From: Bacillota bacterium | GTDB lineage: Bacteria > Bacillota > Bacilli > Bacillales_A > Planococcaceae | DNA length: 53,967 nucleotides | Assembly: GCA_023405135.1 (NCBI GenBank) | Contig: JAEXYZ010000007.1 | Span: 1 to 53,967 of the forward strand | Direction: 5' to 3' | Shown: positions 7,986 through 16,669 of the stretch, in pieces | How the letters are laid out: every line of letters starts with the position of its first letter | Position numbering within the stretch: the first letter of the stretch is position 1 | The notes under the pieces: model-generated | What the model was told of the DNA's origin: nothing | Seen by the model: only the letters and a program-made list of their open reading frames with translations | Database searches by the model: none | Made by a program: the position numbers and the translations under genes

Positions 7986-10403
7986 TTACTTATCTAGCTT
8001 TGCTTTTTGTAGCCTTAAAGCATTTAATACTACCGATACTGAACTAAAAGCCATTGCAGCACCTGCTACCCAAGGAGCAAGGAATCCTGCAGCTGCAATT
8101 GGAATTCCGATAATATTATAACCAAATGCCCAGAAAAGATTTTGTTTAATATTTGTCATTGTTTTATGACTCATAATGATAGCATCTGCAATACTGTTTA
8201 AATCACCACGAGTTAATGTAATATCTGCAGCTTCCATTGCAACATCTGTCCCTGTTCCAATTGCCATGCCAATATTGGCAACAGCTAATGCAGGAGCATC
8301 ATTGATTCCATCGCCAACCATTGCAACTTTCTTTCCTGTTGCTTGTAGCTTTTTCACTTCTGATGCTTTTCCTTCTGGTAAAACCTCTGCAATTGTTTGT
8401 GTAATGCCAACTTGAGATGCAATTGCTTTTGCAGTGCGCTCATTATCACCCGTCATCATAATAACTTCGATATTCATATCTTGAAGTCGTTTAATAGCTT
8501 TTTTCGAAGTTTCCTTCACTGTATCTGCTACTGCAACTAAACCAGCATATTCTCCATTTATACTAGCTAGCATCGCAGTCTTCCCACTTGCCTCTAGCTC
8601 TTCCATTAAATCCATTACAGATGAGATATCAATATTATTATTATTCATTAATTTGCGAGTTCCAACTAGTACTTCTTTTTGATTTACAGTTCCTTTCACA
8701 CCATAACCAGGTATTGCCTCAAAGTCTCGCACATCTCTTAGTTCAATTTTACGCTCTGCTATCCCTCGAACAATCGCTTCAGCAAGAGGATGTTCCGATT
8801 GTTTTTCAACAGATCCGATAAAGGAAAGGAGAAGTCTCTCACTAATACCTTCTACTACGTAAACATCTGTTAATTCCGGTTTGCCGTTTGTAATCGTTCC
8901 TGTTTTATCGACAACAACTGTATTAATGTGATGTGTTTGCTCTAAATGCTCTCCACCTTTAAATAAAACACCTAATTCTGCTGCTCGACCTGAACCAGCC
9001 ATAATTGATGTAGGTGTAGCTAAACCGAGAGCACAAGGACAAGCAATAACAAGTACTGCAATTAACGCTTCTAATGCTTGTGTAAATTCACCTGGAGTAA
9101 TAAAGATAAGCCAAATAATATACGTAATAACAGCAATTCCAATTACGATAGGCACGAAAATACCTGATATTTTATCTGCAAGGCGTTGAATAGGTGCTTT
9201 TGAGCCTTGTGCATCTTCAACCACTTTAATAATTTGAGAAAGTGCTGTATCTCGGCCGACCTTCGTAGCTGTCATTTTAATAAATCCATTTTTGTTAATC
9301 GTAGATCCAAAAACGAAAGAACCAGCAGTTTTATCTACTGGAAGGCTTTCTCCAGTTAACATCGATTCATCAACAGCAGTAGAACCTTCTAAAATCTCAC
9401 CGTCTACTGGAATTTTTTCGCCGGGTTTTACTAAAATTATATCTCCAATCACTACTTCTTCTAGTGGGATTTCCTGTTCAACTCCGCCACGAACGACTAA
9501 AGCGGTTTTCGCTTGTAATCCCATTAATTTTTTAATTGCTTCAGATGAACGTCCTTTCGCTTTTGCTTCAAATAGTTTACCTAAAATAATTAATGTGATT
9601 AGTACCGCGCTCGTTTCAAAATAAAGCTGAGCATGATGGTGTTCACCAATCGATTGGATCGCTTGATACACACTATAAAAATAGGCAGCTGATGTCCCCA
9701 TTACAACGAGTACATCCATATTTGCACTTTGGTTTCTTAATGCTTTAAATGCTCCTACGTAAAACTGCCAGCCAATGATAAATTGAACAGGTGTTGCTAA
9801 AGCCATTTGCACCCACGGATTCATTAATATTTCAGGGACATAAATAAAGGAAGTAAAAGTGAAATGTCCCACCATCGTCCATAATAACGGTAACGCAAAT
9901 ATCGCTGAAATAATAAACTTTCTTTTTTGTTTTTGAATTGCTAGCTCTCGATGATCAAGTGAATCTTGTTCATTTTCTTTAATATGTGCACCGTACCCTA
10001 ATTTTTCTACTCGTTCGATTAAGTCTGATACGGAAACTTGTGAAGGATTGTATTCGACTGTTGCATTTTCTAATGCTAAATTGACATTAGCTTGTGTAAC
10101 ACCTTCCATTTTATTAAGACCTTTTTCGATTCTTGTTGCACAAGCAGCACACGTCATCCCTGTAATAGTGAATTCTTTTTTCTCTTTTACGACACCATAC
10201 CCTAATGCTTCGATTTTTTCCTCAAAATCTTGTTCATTCACTTTTTGTGGGTCAAATTTGATGATCGATTTTTCTAAAGCAAGATTAACGTTTGCTTCCT
10301 CTACTCCATCTATTTTTTTCAAGCCTTTTTCGATTCGGTTAGCACAAGCAGCACAAGTCATTCCTGTAATTTGTAAACTCGTTTCCTTCAGTTCACTACT
10401 CAA
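7986..10403 (-). CDS. copA: Copper-exporting P1B-type ATPase CopA
   Basis: An 805-residue membrane pump that exports Cu(I) from the cytoplasm using ATP. From the N-terminus: two heavy-metal-associated domains with MTCAAC at residues 15-20 and 83-88; membrane helices from about 162; the actuator motif TGES (350-353); the transmembrane metal site CPC (455-457); the phosphorylated Asp499 in DKTGT; and the hinge MVGDGINDAPAL near the C-terminus. Length matches Bacillus CopA. It follows copZ by about 90 bp with a hairpin terminator in between, and has a CsoR-like inverted repeat just before its start, so it may have its own promoter as well as readthrough from copZ. Confidence 0.97.
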   Translation of the reverse strand: MSSELKETSLQITGMTCAACANRIEKGLKKIDGVEEANVNLALEKSIIKFDPQKVNEQDFEEKIEALGYGVVKEKKEFTITGMTCAACATRIEKGLNKMEGVTQANVNLALENATVEYNPSQVSVSDLIERVEKLGYGAHIKENEQDSLDHRELAIQKQKRKFIISAIFALPLLWTMVGHFTFTSFIYVPEILMNPWVQMALATPVQFIIGWQFYVGAFKALRNQSANMDVLVVMGTSAAYFYSVYQAIQSIGEHHHAQLYFETSAVLITLIILGKLFEAKAKGRSSEAIKKLMGLQAKTALVVRGGVEQEIPLEEVVIGDIILVKPGEKIPVDGEILEGSTAVDESMLTGESLPVDKTAGSFVFGSTINKNGFIKMTATKVGRDTALSQIIKVVEDAQGSKAPIQRLADKISGIFVPIVIGIAVITYIIWLIFITPGEFTQALEALIAVLVIACPCALGLATPTSIMAGSGRAAELGVLFKGGEHLEQTHHINTVVVDKTGTITNGKPELTDVYVVEGISERLLLSFIGSVEKQSEHPLAEAIVRGIAERKIELRDVRDFEAIPGYGVKGTVNQKEVLVGTRKLMNNNNIDISSVMDLMEELEASGKTAMLASINGEYAGLVAVADTVKETSKKAIKRLQDMNIEVIMMTGDNERTAKAIASQVGITQTIAEVLPEGKASEVKKLQATGKKVAMVGDGINDAPALAVANIGMAIGTGTDVAMEAADITLTRGDLNSIADAIIMSHKTMTNIKQNLFWAFGYNIIGIPIAAAGFLAPWVAGAAMAFSSVSVVLNALRLQKAKLDK

Positions 10404-10418
10404 TTTGGTTCACCTCTC

Positions 10419-10441
10419 CCCACATACCGATAAGAGGTATA
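10419..10441 (-). promoter_or_regulatory. Possible CsoR-like site before copA
   Basis: ATACC-tcttatc-GGTAT (minus strand) is an inverted repeat 15-40 bp upstream of the copA start. Its arms resemble the TACCC/GGGTA arms of the site in front of csoR. Position and similarity suggest separate copper control of copA. No strong -35 hexamer is evident. Confidence 0.45.
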
Positions 10442-10452
10442 TTTTTAGTATG

Positions 10453-10480
10453 AAAGAGAGTGCTATTTAAAGCACTCTTG
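10453..10480 (-). terminator. Hairpin between copZ and copA
   Basis: AGAGTGCT (10457-10464) pairs with AGCACTCT (10471-10478). On the minus strand the stem is followed by CTTTCAT, a weak T-tail. It probably acts as an attenuator, favouring copZ over copA. Confidence 0.6.
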
Positions 10481-10491
10481 TTTCTATTTAT

Positions 10492-10698
10492 TTACACTAC
10501 ATCATAGCCTTGATCATCAATTGTTTCTTTAATTTGCTCTAAAGAAACTTTATCACCATCAAAAGCTACATTTACTTCGCCAGCTTCCAAGTTTACTTTT
10601 ACTTGTTCGACACCTTGTAGGGCACCTACACTACCTTCAACCGCTTTTACACAATGACCACAAGACATTCCTTTTACGATTAGTGTTACATTTTTCAT
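10492..10698 (-). CDS. copZ: Copper chaperone CopZ
   Basis: A 68-residue single heavy-metal-associated domain with the Cu(I) site MSCGHC (residues 11-16, Cys13 and Cys16). It carries Cu(I) in the cytoplasm to CopA and, in Bacillus, to regulators. Length and fold pattern are typical. AAAAGGAG precedes the start by 8-9 bp. It lies between csoR and copA in the usual Bacillales order. Confidence 0.96.
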   Translation of the reverse strand: MKNVTLIVKGMSCGHCVKAVEGSVGALQGVEQVKVNLEAGEVNVAFDGDKVSLEQIKETIDDQGYDVV

Positions 10699-10724
10699 TG
10701 TTAATTTCTCCTTTTAGTCTAATT

Positions 10725-10750
10725 TATACTGTATAGGGGTATTTCCCTTA
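10725..10750 (-). promoter_or_regulatory. Possible copZ promoter with partial CsoR site
   Basis: On the minus strand GGGAAATACCCCTATACAG is followed by TATAAAT, a likely -10 element. The ATACCCC half-site resembles one arm of CsoR boxes, but the second arm is weak. It lies directly upstream of the copZ ribosome site. Confidence 0.4.
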
Positions 10751-10762
10751 AAAAATTTTTTC

Positions 10763-11074
10763 TTATTTTCTCATAAGCTTTTGAATGGTAACTAATAATT
10801 CATCTAGTACCTCTTCATCACCTTCTGATAAACGATCTACAACGCAGCCTTTCAAATGTCCTTTTAAAAGAACTTTCGCCACGCTATTTAAAGCCGATTG
10901 AGTTGCTGCAAGCTGCGTGATAATATCATCGCAATAAACATCTCTTTCAACCATCCCTTTAATGCCGCGAATTTGACCTTCAATTCGATTTAAACGGTTT
11001 GTTAAATCTTTCTTTACAGGCTCTGGATGGTGACTTTTTCTGCAAGATTCTAATTCCATTTTCTCTTCACTCAT
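10763..11074 (-). CDS. csoR: Copper-sensing repressor CsoR
   Basis: An all-helical DUF156/CsoR repressor. The copper ligands are a Cys in ERDVYCDDI and the HLKGC pair, giving the Cys-His-Cys pattern of CsoR. DLTNRLNRIEGQIRGIKGM is the DNA-contact helix. Apo-CsoR represses and Cu(I) releases it. I place the start at 11074 (MSEEKMELESC, about 103 residues). The frame is open further upstream, but a TTG at 11140 would lie in the -35 box of the promoter described separately and cannot be translated from that transcript. The Shine-Dalgarno GGAGG is 18 nt from this ATG, unusually far, so a non-ATG start slightly upstream remains possible. Confidence 0.92.
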   Translation of the reverse strand: MSEEKMELESCRKSHHPEPVKKDLTNRLNRIEGQIRGIKGMVERDVYCDDIITQLAATQSALNSVAKVLLKGHLKGCVVDRLSEGDEEVLDELLVTIQKLMRK

Positions 11075-11107
11075 TTTATCCAGTTTCTTCAGCCTCCATT
11101 CTATATT

Positions 11108-11139
11108 TATAGTATACGGTACCCTTGTAGGGTATGTCA
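11108..11139 (-). promoter_or_regulatory. csoR promoter with CsoR operator in its spacer
   Basis: On the minus strand TTGACA, an 18-bp spacer and TATACT form a strong sigma-A promoter. The spacer contains TACCCTACAAGGGTA (11120-11134), an inverted repeat with arms TACCCT/AGGGTA of the kind bound by CsoR in B. subtilis. Occupation would block RNA polymerase directly. Confidence 0.8.
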
Positions 11140-11164
11140 ATGATATTGATTTATTGTTTTGAAA

Positions 11165-11250
11165 TTTTGAGCGATTGGATTTTTTACGAGGTATTGCTCA
11201 TTATTTAAGCCGATTGAGTTAATATTTACGTGATTTATTTACGCGCTTTT
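11165..11250. repeat. Degenerate array with about 20-bp periodicity
   Basis: GCGATTGG, GTATTGC, CGATTGAG and TGATTTAT recur with their ATT cores at 11174, 11193, 11213 and 11233, separated by TTTTTAC/ATTTAAG/ATTTACG blocks. The spacing of 19-20 bp is regular but the units are diverged. It lies between csoR and the DUF1292 gene. Confidence 0.35.
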
Positions 11251-11267
11251 GAATCACACAATAGTAC

Positions 11268-11300
11268 TAAAAAAGCGTCTCTGTATAACCAGAAACGCTT
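11268..11300 (-). terminator. Intrinsic terminator of the DUF1292 gene
   Basis: On the minus strand AAGCGTTTCTG pairs with CAGAGACGCTT (one mismatch), followed by TTTTTTAG. It lies about 11 bp after the stop codon. Confidence 0.85.
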
Positions 11301-11310
11301 CTCACAGATG

Positions 11311-11577
11311 TTATTCTTCTTCCATTATCTCATCAAATGCAGCGGATACTTTATCGAATTCTTCATCACTTTCGATTGCACTAAAGTCTCCATCTTCATC
11401 TACTTTTAAAAAGAAAACATCAATATCTTCTTCAGTTTCCTCTTTTAAATCTTCTACAAAACTGACAGCAACATATTCTGTCCCTTCAATATTTATAGAA
11501 GCTAAAACTTCTACTTCCAACTCCTCATCGTTGTCATCTGTAATTGTAAAGATTTCGCCTACTTCAATTTTTTCCAT
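11311..11577 (-). CDS. DUF1292 family acidic protein
   Basis: This 88-residue protein is very acidic (ending FDEIMEEE) and has the DUF1292 core MEKIEVGEIFTITDDNDEEL...YVAVSF...FFLKVDEDGDF. Bacillales members such as YrzB are small cytoplasmic proteins of unknown function. AAAGGAGAACAACTC precedes the ATG at proper spacing, and a terminator follows. Nothing in it suggests an enzyme. The neighbouring selO gene lies 69 bp upstream on the same strand, so the two could share a transcript. Confidence 0.85.
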   Translation of the reverse strand: MEKIEVGEIFTITDDNDEELEVEVLASINIEGTEYVAVSFVEDLKEETEEDIDVFFLKVDEDGDFSAIESDEEFDKVSAAFDEIMEEE

Positions 11578-11646
11578 GAGTTGTTCTCCTTTTAAAGTAT
11601 CTTATTATTTTATTTCCATTGTGCAACCGAATCATTCAATATAAAT

Positions 11647-13101
11647 TTAAGTTCCACAAAATGTTCGATATGGAATGTTTGATGGCTCTGGTGGCTTACA
11701 GTACTCCGTTTGCTCATCCGAGTACTCATAAGGGTTAGATAAAACTTTTAATAATTGTTCAAGTACACTAAAATCACCTTTTCCTACTGCTGCTTCTATA
11801 GCTTCTTCAACACGGTGATTCCTAGGGATAACTGATGGATTGCTAGTCTTCATAAGCTCCATAGATTCCTCTTTTGATTGAGTCTGTCTTGAAAGTCTCT
11901 TCTGCCAGTTTTCGTTCCATTTATTATACTCTTCTTTTCCGTGGAGAGGGTTACCTTCTATATCATTAACCGTTAAAGCTCGGAAGGTGTTTGTATAGTC
12001 CGCTTTATACTGCTGCATTAATCGAAGGAGTTCATTAATTAAACTTCTATCCTCTTCTTCTTCATTAAATAAACCTAATTTTGCTCTCATTCCTGTTAAC
12101 CAATACTTTTCATAAAGCCCCGTATATTTCGATATTTCATTTTGAGCTAGTTTAACAGCTTCGTCTTCATCTTCATGTAGAAGTGGTATGAGCGTTTCAG
12201 CAAAGCGAGCTAAATTCCATCCTCCAATAATTGGCTGATTACTATACGCATAGCGGCCATGGGTATCAATTGAACTAAAAACAGTATCTGGGTCGTACGT
12301 ATCCATAAACGCACACGGACCATAATCAATTGTTTCACCACTAATTGTCATGTTATCTGTGTTCATCACTCCATGTATAAATCCAACGAGCTGCCATTTT
12401 GCAATTAAATCAGCTTGTTTTTTAATGACTTCTTGAAGTAACAAAAGATAACGGCTTTCACTTATTGGAATATCGGGATAATGACGTAGTATTGCATAAT
12501 TAGCTAATACTTGAAGGTTTTCAAAATTCTCCATAGTGGCAGCGTATTGAAACGTTCCTACCCGGATATGGCTTGAAGCAACACGCGTTAAAACGGCACC
12601 TGGCAACTCAGTTTCACGAAGTATTGTATTACCAGTTGTTACAACAGCTAAACTTCGAGTAGTGGGTATGCCTAATGCATGCATCGCTTCACTAATGATG
12701 TATTCACGCAACATTGGACCTAATGCAGCACGTCCATCACCACCACGAGAAAAAGGTGTACGACCGGAACCTTTAAGTTGAATATCAAATCGTTCTTTTG
12801 TTGGAGTAATATGCTCACCATAAAGTAAAGCTCTTCCATCCCCAAGCATTGTAAAATGGCCAAATTGATGACCAGCGTAAGCTTGCGCTAAAGGGTGAGA
12901 TTCTTCTGGTGCAGTATTCCCCGCAAGTATTGCTACACCTTTATCACTTTGAAGCTCCTCAATATTTAATCCAAGCTCTTTAGCTAATTTTTTATTTAGC
13001 TTAATTAATTTCGGTGAGTGCACAGGGTTTAACTCTACATTTGCATAAAAAGAGTTTGGTAGACGTGCGTAACTATTATCAAAATTCCATCCAATTCCCA
13101 T
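11647..13101 (-). CDS. selO: SelO/YdiU family protein adenylyltransferase
   Basis: A pseudokinase-fold enzyme of about 484 residues that transfers AMP from ATP to Ser/Thr/Tyr of target proteins in the cytoplasm, a role known for bacterial SelO in oxidative stress. Conserved blocks are AYAGHQFGHFTMLGDGRA, LKGSGRTPFSRGGDGRAALG, LREYIISEAMHALGIPTTRSL, and further on HGVMNTDNM and IDYGPCAFMD (catalytic and metal-binding segments). The C-terminus ends FCGT, so a Cys sits near the end. It is Cys rather than selenocysteine in bacteria. I start at the second in-frame ATG (13101, MGIGWNF) because GAGGG lies 5 bp before it, whereas the upstream ATG has no spacing for a ribosome site. Confidence 0.93.
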   Translation of the reverse strand: MGIGWNFDNSYARLPNSFYANVELNPVHSPKLIKLNKKLAKELGLNIEELQSDKGVAILAGNTAPEESHPLAQAYAGHQFGHFTMLGDGRALLYGEHITPTKERFDIQLKGSGRTPFSRGGDGRAALGPMLREYIISEAMHALGIPTTRSLAVVTTGNTILRETELPGAVLTRVASSHIRVGTFQYAATMENFENLQVLANYAILRHYPDIPISESRYLLLLQEVIKKQADLIAKWQLVGFIHGVMNTDNMTISGETIDYGPCAFMDTYDPDTVFSSIDTHGRYAYSNQPIIGGWNLARFAETLIPLLHEDEDEAVKLAQNEISKYTGLYEKYWLTGMRAKLGLFNEEEEDRSLINELLRLMQQYKADYTNTFRALTVNDIEGNPLHGKEEYNKWNENWQKRLSRQTQSKEESMELMKTSNPSVIPRNHRVEEAIEAAVGKGDFSVLEQLLKVLSNPYEYSDEQTEYCKPPEPSNIPYRTFCGT

Positions 13102-13307
13102 AATGTCCCTCATCTCTTTATTTTAAATAATGTTTAGCGTAAGCTACCGAACCCCTCGAGAAAAGAAGAAAAATTTCTGATACAGGACTCCAATATAGAG
13201 CTCATTCGCTATGGAAATTTTGCTGATAAATAACTAAAGGTGCTTTCACTTTTCTAATTTATTGTCTACCCAAGAAGATGAATTATACTTTTTGCTTCAA
13301 GTTGATA

Positions 13308-13832
13308 TCATGCTTTACTTTTAGAAAATCCTGTTATTACAAAACAAGAAATAAACGCAACAGAAGTTACTATAATAGCAAGTAGTAATCCAAGGGCTCT
13401 CATAAATGTATCTTCTCCAGGAAAATATGGTTCGATTGTGACATATTTGTAAAGGAAGACTGCTGTTAAAATTAAATAAAAGCTACTTCCGATAGTCGCC
13501 ATTATAATTCGTTCTTTTTTCTCACCTTGCCACGCTTTATTTACTACGCTCCTTAACGCAAAACTTATAATTACTGCCGAAAGCATTACAAGAATATGAA
13601 CAAAAGGAATAGTGAAGAGCATTAATATGTATAGTACTAAGCAGGTTAGGAAGAAAAGAAAGGCGTTCATGAAAAATAAAAACAGTCCAGAAATCCAAAA
13701 GTTTTGAAACCAATTTATCTTTTGAAGTGTCTTTACAAATTTATTATTTTCGCTAAGCATATTAACTATTGACGACTTAAAAAACAAAATTATCACTATA
13801 CCTATTACGCCTAATAAAAAAATTAAAGTCAA
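13308..13832 (-). CDS. Unrecognised membrane protein, about five helices
   Basis: The 174-residue protein starts at TTG with AGGAGG 8 bp upstream. Hydrophobic segments lie near residues 2-18, 47-70, 74-95, 112-130 and 143-168, with basic loops between. I see no catalytic motif and do not recognise the family. It is a stand-alone gene on the minus strand, 220 bp upstream of the oppositely oriented MATE gene. No function is assigned. Confidence 0.6.
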   Translation of the reverse strand: MTLIFLLGVIGIVIILFFKSSIVNMLSENNKFVKTLQKINWFQNFWISGLFLFFMNAFLFFLTCLVLYILMLFTIPFVHILVMLSAVIISFALRSVVNKAWQGEKKERIIMATIGSSFYLILTAVFLYKYVTIEPYFPGEDTFMRALGLLLAIIVTSVAFISCFVITGFSKSKA

Positions 13833-14058
13833 TTAGGAAGCCTCCTACTATTTAGGTTATTAAAGTAAACGAACTTTATTATTGGAAGTTTCATCCTAAA
13901 ATTAATTATCTTTTTATCGTTCCGATGAATGCTCCTAAACTCAAAAATCTCATTTTATCAAAAATTCCCCTTTAAAAAATAATTTTTAATGATACGTTTT
14001 TTTATAATTTTTATGGTAAGATATTTTCTTATTAAAATACTTTTGAAAGAGGAACATC

Positions 14059-15438
14059 ATGAGCGAAACAATTCAAAAACCTCAAGAAAAGTTGAGTTTA
14101 TTCCATTTAACTTGGCCAATTTTTTTAGAGGTTTTCTTATTTATGTTGATGGGCCTTGCCGATACTTTTATGCTCAGTGCAGTTTCAGACGATGCGGTAT
14201 CTGGTGTAGGAACAGCAAATCAATATATACACATAGCTATTTTAATACTAGAAGTAGTCGGAAATGGTGCGGCTATCGTTGTCTCTCAATATCTTGGATC
14301 CCGAAGATTTTTTGAGGCAGCAAAAATTTCTGCTTTAGCAGTAACTTTAAATTTATGCGTCGGCCTTATTATGTCAGTTGTATTTATTTTATCTACTAAT
14401 AAACTTATGGTCATGATGAATTTACAAGGCGCTGTACTTGAGCATGCACAACACTATTTAATAATTGTCGGTGGTGGGCTCTTTTTACAAGCCGTTATCA
14501 ATTCATTAGCGGCGATTATCCGTGTACACGGCTGGACGAAACAGACGATGTATGTATCCCTAGGAATGAATGTGATTCACGTCATCGGAAACTATATATT
14601 AATTTTCGGTAACTTTGGTGCACCGGAACTAGGTGTACAAGGAGCAGCAATTTCTTCTGTAGTTAGCCGATTAATTGCAGTATTCATCTTCTTCTGGCTT
14701 TTGTATCAAGCTTTAGGGATAAAGGTTAAGATCGAATATTATTTCACATTTTCAAAAGAATATGTACGAAAAATTTTATATATCGGTTTGCCGAGTGCAT
14801 TAGAACAAATTTTGTATCAGCTATGTCAAATCGTTTTCCTATACTACGTAACATATCTCGGTTCAGAGGCACTTGCTGCAAGGCAATATGCAAATAATAT
14901 TTCAATGTTTACTTATCTATTTGCAATTGCAATAGGAATGGGAACGGCGATTATTGTTGGCCGCTTTGTTGGGGCTGGCGATCAAGATGCAGCTTACAAA
15001 CAGCTTTGGTTTAGTGTGAAATCTGCCCTTATTTTTACAGTAGTTATGGCTTCAATAGTCACGATTTTCCGTTATCAATTAATCGATTTATTTACTGACA
15101 ACCCACAGGTAATAAAAATTGGTGCTTCTGTTTTAATATTAAGTTTATTACTTGAGACAGGAAGAACAATCAATATTACGATTATTAATACGTTACGTGC
15201 TTCAGGTGATGCTCGCTTCCCCGTTAAAATTGGATTCCTATCGATGGTTTGTATGAGTTTGCCTTTAGGATATCTTCTCGTATTTGTTCTAGATTTAGGA
15301 TTAGTCGGTGTTTGGTTAGCAATTGCAGCAGATGAATGGACACGAGCAATCATTGTGTTGTTCAGATGGAAAAGTAGAAAGTGGGAACGTTTCGCACTCG
15401 TTGCTCCTAAAAATGACAATGACATTACAGAAGCTTAA
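14059..15438 (+). CDS. MATE family multidrug/toxin exporter
   Basis: A 459-residue, 12-helix membrane protein in two similar halves. It starts LSLFHLTWPIFLEVFLFMLMGLADTFMLS, a typical MATE (NorM/DinF-like) N-terminus, and has GNGAAIVVSQYLGSRR in the first half and GMGTAIIVGRFVGAGDQDAAYK in the second. Family members use a Na+ or H+ gradient to expel cationic drugs or metabolites. GAAAGAGGAACATC gives a ribosome site directly before the ATG. It is single-gene, followed by a terminator. The substrate cannot be read from the sequence. Confidence 0.93.
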   Translation: MSETIQKPQEKLSLFHLTWPIFLEVFLFMLMGLADTFMLSAVSDDAVSGVGTANQYIHIAILILEVVGNGAAIVVSQYLGSRRFFEAAKISALAVTLNLCVGLIMSVVFILSTNKLMVMMNLQGAVLEHAQHYLIIVGGGLFLQAVINSLAAIIRVHGWTKQTMYVSLGMNVIHVIGNYILIFGNFGAPELGVQGAAISSVVSRLIAVFIFFWLLYQALGIKVKIEYYFTFSKEYVRKILYIGLPSALEQILYQLCQIVFLYYVTYLGSEALAARQYANNISMFTYLFAIAIGMGTAIIVGRFVGAGDQDAAYKQLWFSVKSALIFTVVMASIVTIFRYQLIDLFTDNPQVIKIGASVLILSLLLETGRTINITIINTLRASGDARFPVKIGFLSMVCMSLPLGYLLVFVLDLGLVGVWLAIAADEWTRAIIVLFRWKSRKWERFALVAPKNDNDITEA

Positions 15439-15455
15439 ATAATTCAGATTAAATA

Positions 15456-15496
15456 AATCCCTCAAAATTCAGTTGAACTTTTGGGGGATTATTTTC
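15456..15496 (+). terminator. Intrinsic terminator of the MATE gene
   Basis: AATCCCTCAAAA pairs with TTTTGGGGGATT across a short loop (15456-15490), followed by ATTTTC. It could also end the convergent lysR transcript. Confidence 0.8.
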
Positions 15497-15529
15497 GACT
15501 ATTTTTAATAAAATGTCTGTTACTTAAAA

Positions 15530-16483
15530 CTACAAATCTCCTACTCGCATCGATTTTTTTAGTTGATTTAGCTCTTCCCCTATATTTGGAGCTTCAAAAT
15601 AATTTAAAAACAATTGCGTTGCCTCCGTTAAATAACGATCCTTCAACCACATAAGAATTGACTCAGAATAAAACTTCGTATCCGAAAAATGGTAAGCTTT
15701 TAAATTTTGATTTGGAAATTGCTTCAGAACCGATTGCGGCAAAATTGTTGCACCAATACCAGCGTCAACCATCGCAATGATTGTTAATATATTATTACTC
15801 TCTACTACTAAATTTGGAGTAAAATGGTGACGCTCACAATGCTCCAATACTTTCTCGTAAAGTCCATATCCGGTATCTCGTTTAAGTAACATTAGTGGTA
15901 AATGCTCGATTTGCCTAAAAGGAATTTCATAGGATGGTAAATTTAATTGCCATGAAGCTGGCATTATAAAAACAAAATCTTGTTTTTCAAGAGGAATGTA
16001 TTCAAAAACACCTTCATCTACTGGAAGGTTAATAATTACTAAATCAATTTCTCTAGCATCCATTCTAGTAAATAGCTGATTGCCGTCTGTATGCACTATT
16101 TTTAGCTTCACATTTGGATAATCCCTGCAAAACTGTTTAATCCGTTCAAATAGTATAGAAGATTGAAAAATAGCACTATAAAAAATGGATACCGCTATTG
16201 TTATTTTCCCCTTAACTCCCCTTCCCATTTCCGTCATTTCAGTTTTCATTTCGTCGTACAAATTAACAATTTTCTTCGCTCGTTCATATAAAATTTTTCC
16301 ATGGGAGGTTAGATCCAGCTTTTTCCCTCTTCGTTCGAATAGCTCGATACCTAACGTTTCTTCAATAATCTTCATTTGTTGACTGAGAGGAGGCTGTGAA
16401 ATGTGTAACCGTTTTGCTGCTTTAGACATATTTACATCTTCCTCTACTATTACCATGAAATTTTTTAAATGTTTTAAATCCAT
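15530..16483 (-). CDS. LysR-type transcriptional regulator
   Basis: A 317-residue LysR protein: N-terminal winged HTH (MDLKHLKNFMVIVEEDVNMSKAAKRLHISQPPLSQQMK), a linker helix and a two-lobed effector domain from about residue 90 (ITIAVSIFYSA...). It is divergent from the ABC-importer operon starting at 16670, with 186 bp between, and that intergenic region has two palindromes. By LysR logic it should activate the importer and hydrolase genes in response to their substrate and repress itself. The inducer is unknown. Confidence 0.93.
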   Translation of the reverse strand: MDLKHLKNFMVIVEEDVNMSKAAKRLHISQPPLSQQMKIIEETLGIELFERRGKKLDLTSHGKILYERAKKIVNLYDEMKTEMTEMGRGVKGKITIAVSIFYSAIFQSSILFERIKQFCRDYPNVKLKIVHTDGNQLFTRMDAREIDLVIINLPVDEGVFEYIPLEKQDFVFIMPASWQLNLPSYEIPFRQIEHLPLMLLKRDTGYGLYEKVLEHCERHHFTPNLVVESNNILTIIAMVDAGIGATILPQSVLKQFPNQNLKAYHFSDTKFYSESILMWLKDRYLTEATQLFLNYFEAPNIGEELNQLKKSMRVGDL

Positions 16484-16561
16484 TACACCACCCCTTTACG
16501 TAACATTTCCTAACATACAATTAACCATAATATATTATATAATTTATATTTTTGCACTTCT

Positions 16562-16578
16562 TATTTGATAATCAAATA
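16562..16578. promoter_or_regulatory. Putative LysR binding site 1
   Basis: TATTTGAT-A-ATCAAATA is a perfect 8-1-8 palindrome between the divergent lysR gene and the importer operon. It has the T-N11-A symmetry usual for LysR boxes. Confidence 0.6.
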
Positions 16579-16582
16579 GATT

Positions 16583-16610
16583 TTATTTGAAATCGCGATT
16601 TTTCAAATAA
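16583..16610. promoter_or_regulatory. Putative LysR binding site 2
   Basis: TTATTTGAAA and TTTCAAATAA are mirror arms around TCGCGATT, 21 bp centre-to-centre scale from site 1 and sharing the TATTTGA arm. Paired sites on one face of the helix suit a LysR tetramer (recognition and activation sites). Confidence 0.55.
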
Positions 16611-16669
16611 AAAACACTATGCTACCATTTGTTTATGTTAGAAATAATAACATAAAGGGGAGTTGGCGT

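Noticed and set aside
10048..10470. A 140-codon plus-strand frame opposite the copA 5' end
   Set aside because: It is antisense to the two metal-binding domains of copA, has no ribosome site and no family.
11075..11140. A longer CsoR starting at TTG 11140
   Set aside because: That TTG is the first half of the promoter's -35 box, so it is not in the transcript.
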